Below, piece by piece: positions 62,234-64,000 of a stretch of DNA of 64,000 bases. The first letter of the stretch is position 1. Each line of letters begins with the position of its first letter. Origin of the DNA: Phaeobacter piscinae. Lineage in GTDB: Bacteria; Pseudomonadota; Alphaproteobacteria; Rhodobacterales; Rhodobacteraceae. The translations under genes were made by a program, and so were the position numbers. The notes under the pieces are model-generated. The model searched no databases and was not told the DNA's origin. It was given only the letters and a program-made list of their open reading frames with translations. The stretch covers positions 2,170,001 to 2,234,000 of the forward strand of contig NZ_CP010681.1 of assembly GCF_002407245.1 (NCBI RefSeq). The letters run 5' to 3'.

Positions 62234-64000
62234 ATGGCAAACCCCCTCCCCACCCACGCCCAAGTTGTTATCATTGGCGGCGGCATTCATGGCTGTTCCG
62301 TGGCCTATCACCTGGCTAAGGCGGGTTGGAAAGACGTCATTCTTCTGGAACGCAAGACGCTGACCAGCGGCACGACATGGCACGCCGCAGGCCTTGTTGG
62401 ACAACTCCAGGGAAGCCACGCGACAACGGCTTTCGCCAGCTACGGGGTCGAACTGCTTCAGGAAATCGAAGCCGAGACCGGCCAGAACCCGGGTTTCCGG
62501 CAATCGGGCTCGATCTCCATCGCCGTGAACGAGGAACGGCTGGCCGAACTCAAGCGCAAGGCGGATTTTGCTTCCCTCTTCGGAATCGAAGCGCACTACA
62601 TGAACACCGCCGAAATCGCTGAACGCTGGCCACTGATGAATGCCGAGGGCGTGTTGGGCGGCATCCACATGCCTTCCGACGGGTCTGCCAACCCCATAGA
62701 CCTGACCCAGGCGTTGGCCAAGGGCGCGCGAATGCATGGCGCCACGATCCGGGAACGGATCAAGGTAGATGAGGTACTGACTGAAGGTGGAAACGTCACC
62801 GGCGTGCGCACCGATGAGGGCACGATCACCGCCGATTTCGTGGTGAACTGCAGCGGCATGTGGGCGCGGGAGTTGGGCCGCCAAGACGGGGTCGGCGTGC
62901 CACTTCACGCTTGCGAACACTATTACCTCGTGACCGAACCCATCCCCGACCTGCCCTCCGATCTGCCCGTTCTGCGGTCCTACTGCGATGGCACCTACTG
63001 GAAGGAAGATGCGGGTAAGCTGCTCTTTGGTTTTGCGCATTTCCACGCAAAGGCCTGGGCGAAGGATGGCATTCCCGACAGCTTTGAATTCGACAGCCTG
63101 CCGTTTGTTGACGATGATGTGATGGAAGTGCTCGAACTGGCCCTGAACCGTGTGCCGATCCTTCAGGAAACCGGAATCCGCACCTTTTTCAATGGCCCGG
63201 AGAGCTATTCCCACGACGGGCGCTTTACGCTGGGCGAAGCCCCTGATCTCAAGGGGTATTACGTGCTGGCCGGAGTCAATTCCACCGGCATCCAGTCTGG
63301 CCCCGGCGCGGGCAAGGCGCTCGCTGATTGGATCATGGCTGGCCACCCGACCATGGACCTTGCAGAGATGGACCCCGCCCGCATCGAAGAATGGCAGGCG
63401 CGCGATCCCTATTTGCGTGAACGCTGCGCGGAAACGCTGGTCCTGACCTATGCAATGCACTGGCCGGGCCGTCAGCGTGAAACCGCCCGCGGTCTCCGCC
63501 GCACGCCGTTCTATCACGCGATGAAGGCGAAGGGCGCCGTCTATTCCGAGGCGCAAGGCTGGGAACGCCCCGGCTGGTTCGCGCCAGAGGGGGTTACGCC
63601 GGAATATGATTATTCCTTCCATCGCCCCAGCTGGTTCGATCATGCGCAGGCCGAACAGAAAGCCGCCCGGACAGGCGTGGCGATGATCGACTATTCCATG
63701 CTGGGAAAATTGATGGTCGAGGGCCCCCATGCCATGCGATTCTTGCAACGCATATGCACCAATGACATCAACATGCCGGTAGGCCGCGTCGCCTATACGC
63801 TGATGCTAAACGAACGCGGCGGCATTGAAAGCGATGTAACCGTGGCGCGCCATGGGGTGGATAGTTTCATGTTGATGTCGTCGATCTCGCATACTCGCCG
63901 CGACCGCGATCACCTGAAACGCCACATTGCCGACGGTGAAGATGTGCGCCTGCGTGACGCGACGACCGCCCATGCGGTGCTGTCCGTTGCGGGACCCAAA
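62234..64000 (+). CDS. Dimethylglycine/sarcosine dehydrogenase-like flavoprotein (partial)
   Basis: ATG 62234; open to the window end (589 codons, no stop). N-terminal FAD site VVIIGGGIHGCSVAYHLAK, TSGTTWHAAGL (the His that binds FAD covalently in dimethylglycine dehydrogenase), a DAO oxidoreductase domain to about residue 400, then the start of the GcvT-type folate-binding domain (FDHAQAEQKAARTGVAMIDYSMLGKLMVEG). It oxidises N-methylated amino acids and passes the one-carbon unit to folate. It fits a methylated-amine catabolic role for the cluster. Confidence 0.88.
   Translation, partial: MANPLPTHAQVVIIGGGIHGCSVAYHLAKAGWKDVILLERKTLTSGTTWHAAGLVGQLQGSHATTAFASYGVELLQEIEAETGQNPGFRQSGSISIAVNEERLAELKRKADFASLFGIEAHYMNTAEIAERWPLMNAEGVLGGIHMPSDGSANPIDLTQALAKGARMHGATIRERIKVDEVLTEGGNVTGVRTDEGTITADFVVNCSGMWARELGRQDGVGVPLHACEHYYLVTEPIPDLPSDLPVLRSYCDGTYWKEDAGKLLFGFAHFHAKAWAKDGIPDSFEFDSLPFVDDDVMEVLELALNRVPILQETGIRTFFNGPESYSHDGRFTLGEAPDLKGYYVLAGVNSTGIQSGPGAGKALADWIMAGHPTMDLAEMDPARIEEWQARDPYLRERCAETLVLTYAMHWPGRQRETARGLRRTPFYHAMKAKGAVYSEAQGWERPGWFAPEGVTPEYDYSFHRPSWFDHAQAEQKAARTGVAMIDYSMLGKLMVEGPHAMRFLQRICTNDINMPVGRVAYTLMLNERGGIESDVTVARHGVDSFMLMSSISHTRRDRDHLKRHIADGEDVRLRDATTAHAVLSVAGPK

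Noticed and set aside
62210..63748. A 512-codon minus-strand ORF
   Set aside because: Lies fully antisense to the flavoprotein gene, whose plus-strand frame has clear FAD and DMGDH motifs; the antisense protein has a composition typical of shadow frames.
1..64000. CRISPR array
   Set aside because: No regularly spaced direct repeats with unique spacers were seen; the repeats found are element ends, operators or duplicated gene ends.

Overview
The window looks like accessory DNA from an alphaproteobacterium of the Rhodobacteraceae (marine roseobacter type). The evidence is moderate-to-high GC, the style of the vir-type conjugation genes, the lipoprotein and signal-peptide types, and an amino-acid uptake and catabolism region typical of that family. 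This assignment is inferred from gene content. No rRNA gene and no complete tRNA gene is present.

Layout. (1) 1-3.6 kb: regulators and small proteins (XRE tail, GNAT, AraC, a small membrane protein, a YHS-domain secreted protein). (2) 3.7-14.6 kb, plus strand: a complete P-type (VirB) type IV secretion operon in the order B1-B2-B3-B4-lipoprotein-(VirB5-like/SLT)-B5-B8-B9-B10-B11-DUF4177-B6. (3) 14.7-18.7 kb, minus: an AT-richer three-gene cassette (SIR2-domain protein, small middle protein, SMC/Rad50-like ATPase) that matches an ABC-three-component (ABC-3C) conflict system. It is wedged between the virB operon and virD4. (4) 18.7-23.1 kb, minus: virD4, a VirD2-like relaxase and a MobC/VirD1-like accessory gene, with a strong palindrome upstream that also appears, diverged, at the virB promoter. 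(5) 23.2-30.7 kb: leading-region-type genes (zinc ribbons, an ArdC antirestriction gene), repeated hairpin-bearing intergenic elements, and a RIT element (three overlapping tyrosine recombinases) inserted inside the HExxH motif of ardC. (6) 30.7-38 kb, minus: a type I restriction-modification operon hsdM-hsdS-prrC-hsdR, with a PrrC-like anticodon nuclease whose R/E/H spacing is intact. (7) 38-45 kb: HipBA, an orphan XRE regulator, a broken PIN toxin with its antitoxin, a PD-(D/E)XK nuclease pair set between two copies of one gene's 3' end, and a replication/HTH-type gene. (8) 45.1-47.9 kb: a junction graveyard with the 3' half of a tRNA-Cys, pieces of a tyrosine integrase, an Arc-type regulator and a second, truncated virB11-DUF4177-virB6 segment. 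(9) 47.9-64 kb: chromosomal-looking catabolic genes: a truncated molybdopterin oxidoreductase, a PLP enzyme, a frameshifted M20 amidohydrolase and diaminopropionate ammonia-lyase, a polar amino-acid/ectoine-type ABC transporter with an Lrp regulator, and a second cluster (GntR, M24 peptidase, maleate-isomerase-like enzyme, dimethylglycine-dehydrogenase-like flavoprotein) that runs off the right end.

Read together, 3.6-45 kb is most simply an integrative/conjugative element that carries layered defence cargo (ABC-3C/SIR2, type I RM guarded by PrrC, a nuclease pair, toxin-antitoxins) and anti-defence cargo (ArdC, now broken). Its right end abuts a tRNA-Cys attachment remnant. The most interesting items are the SIR2 ABC-3C cassette inside the conjugation locus, the prr-type locus, the RIT insertion and the repeated structured intergenic elements.
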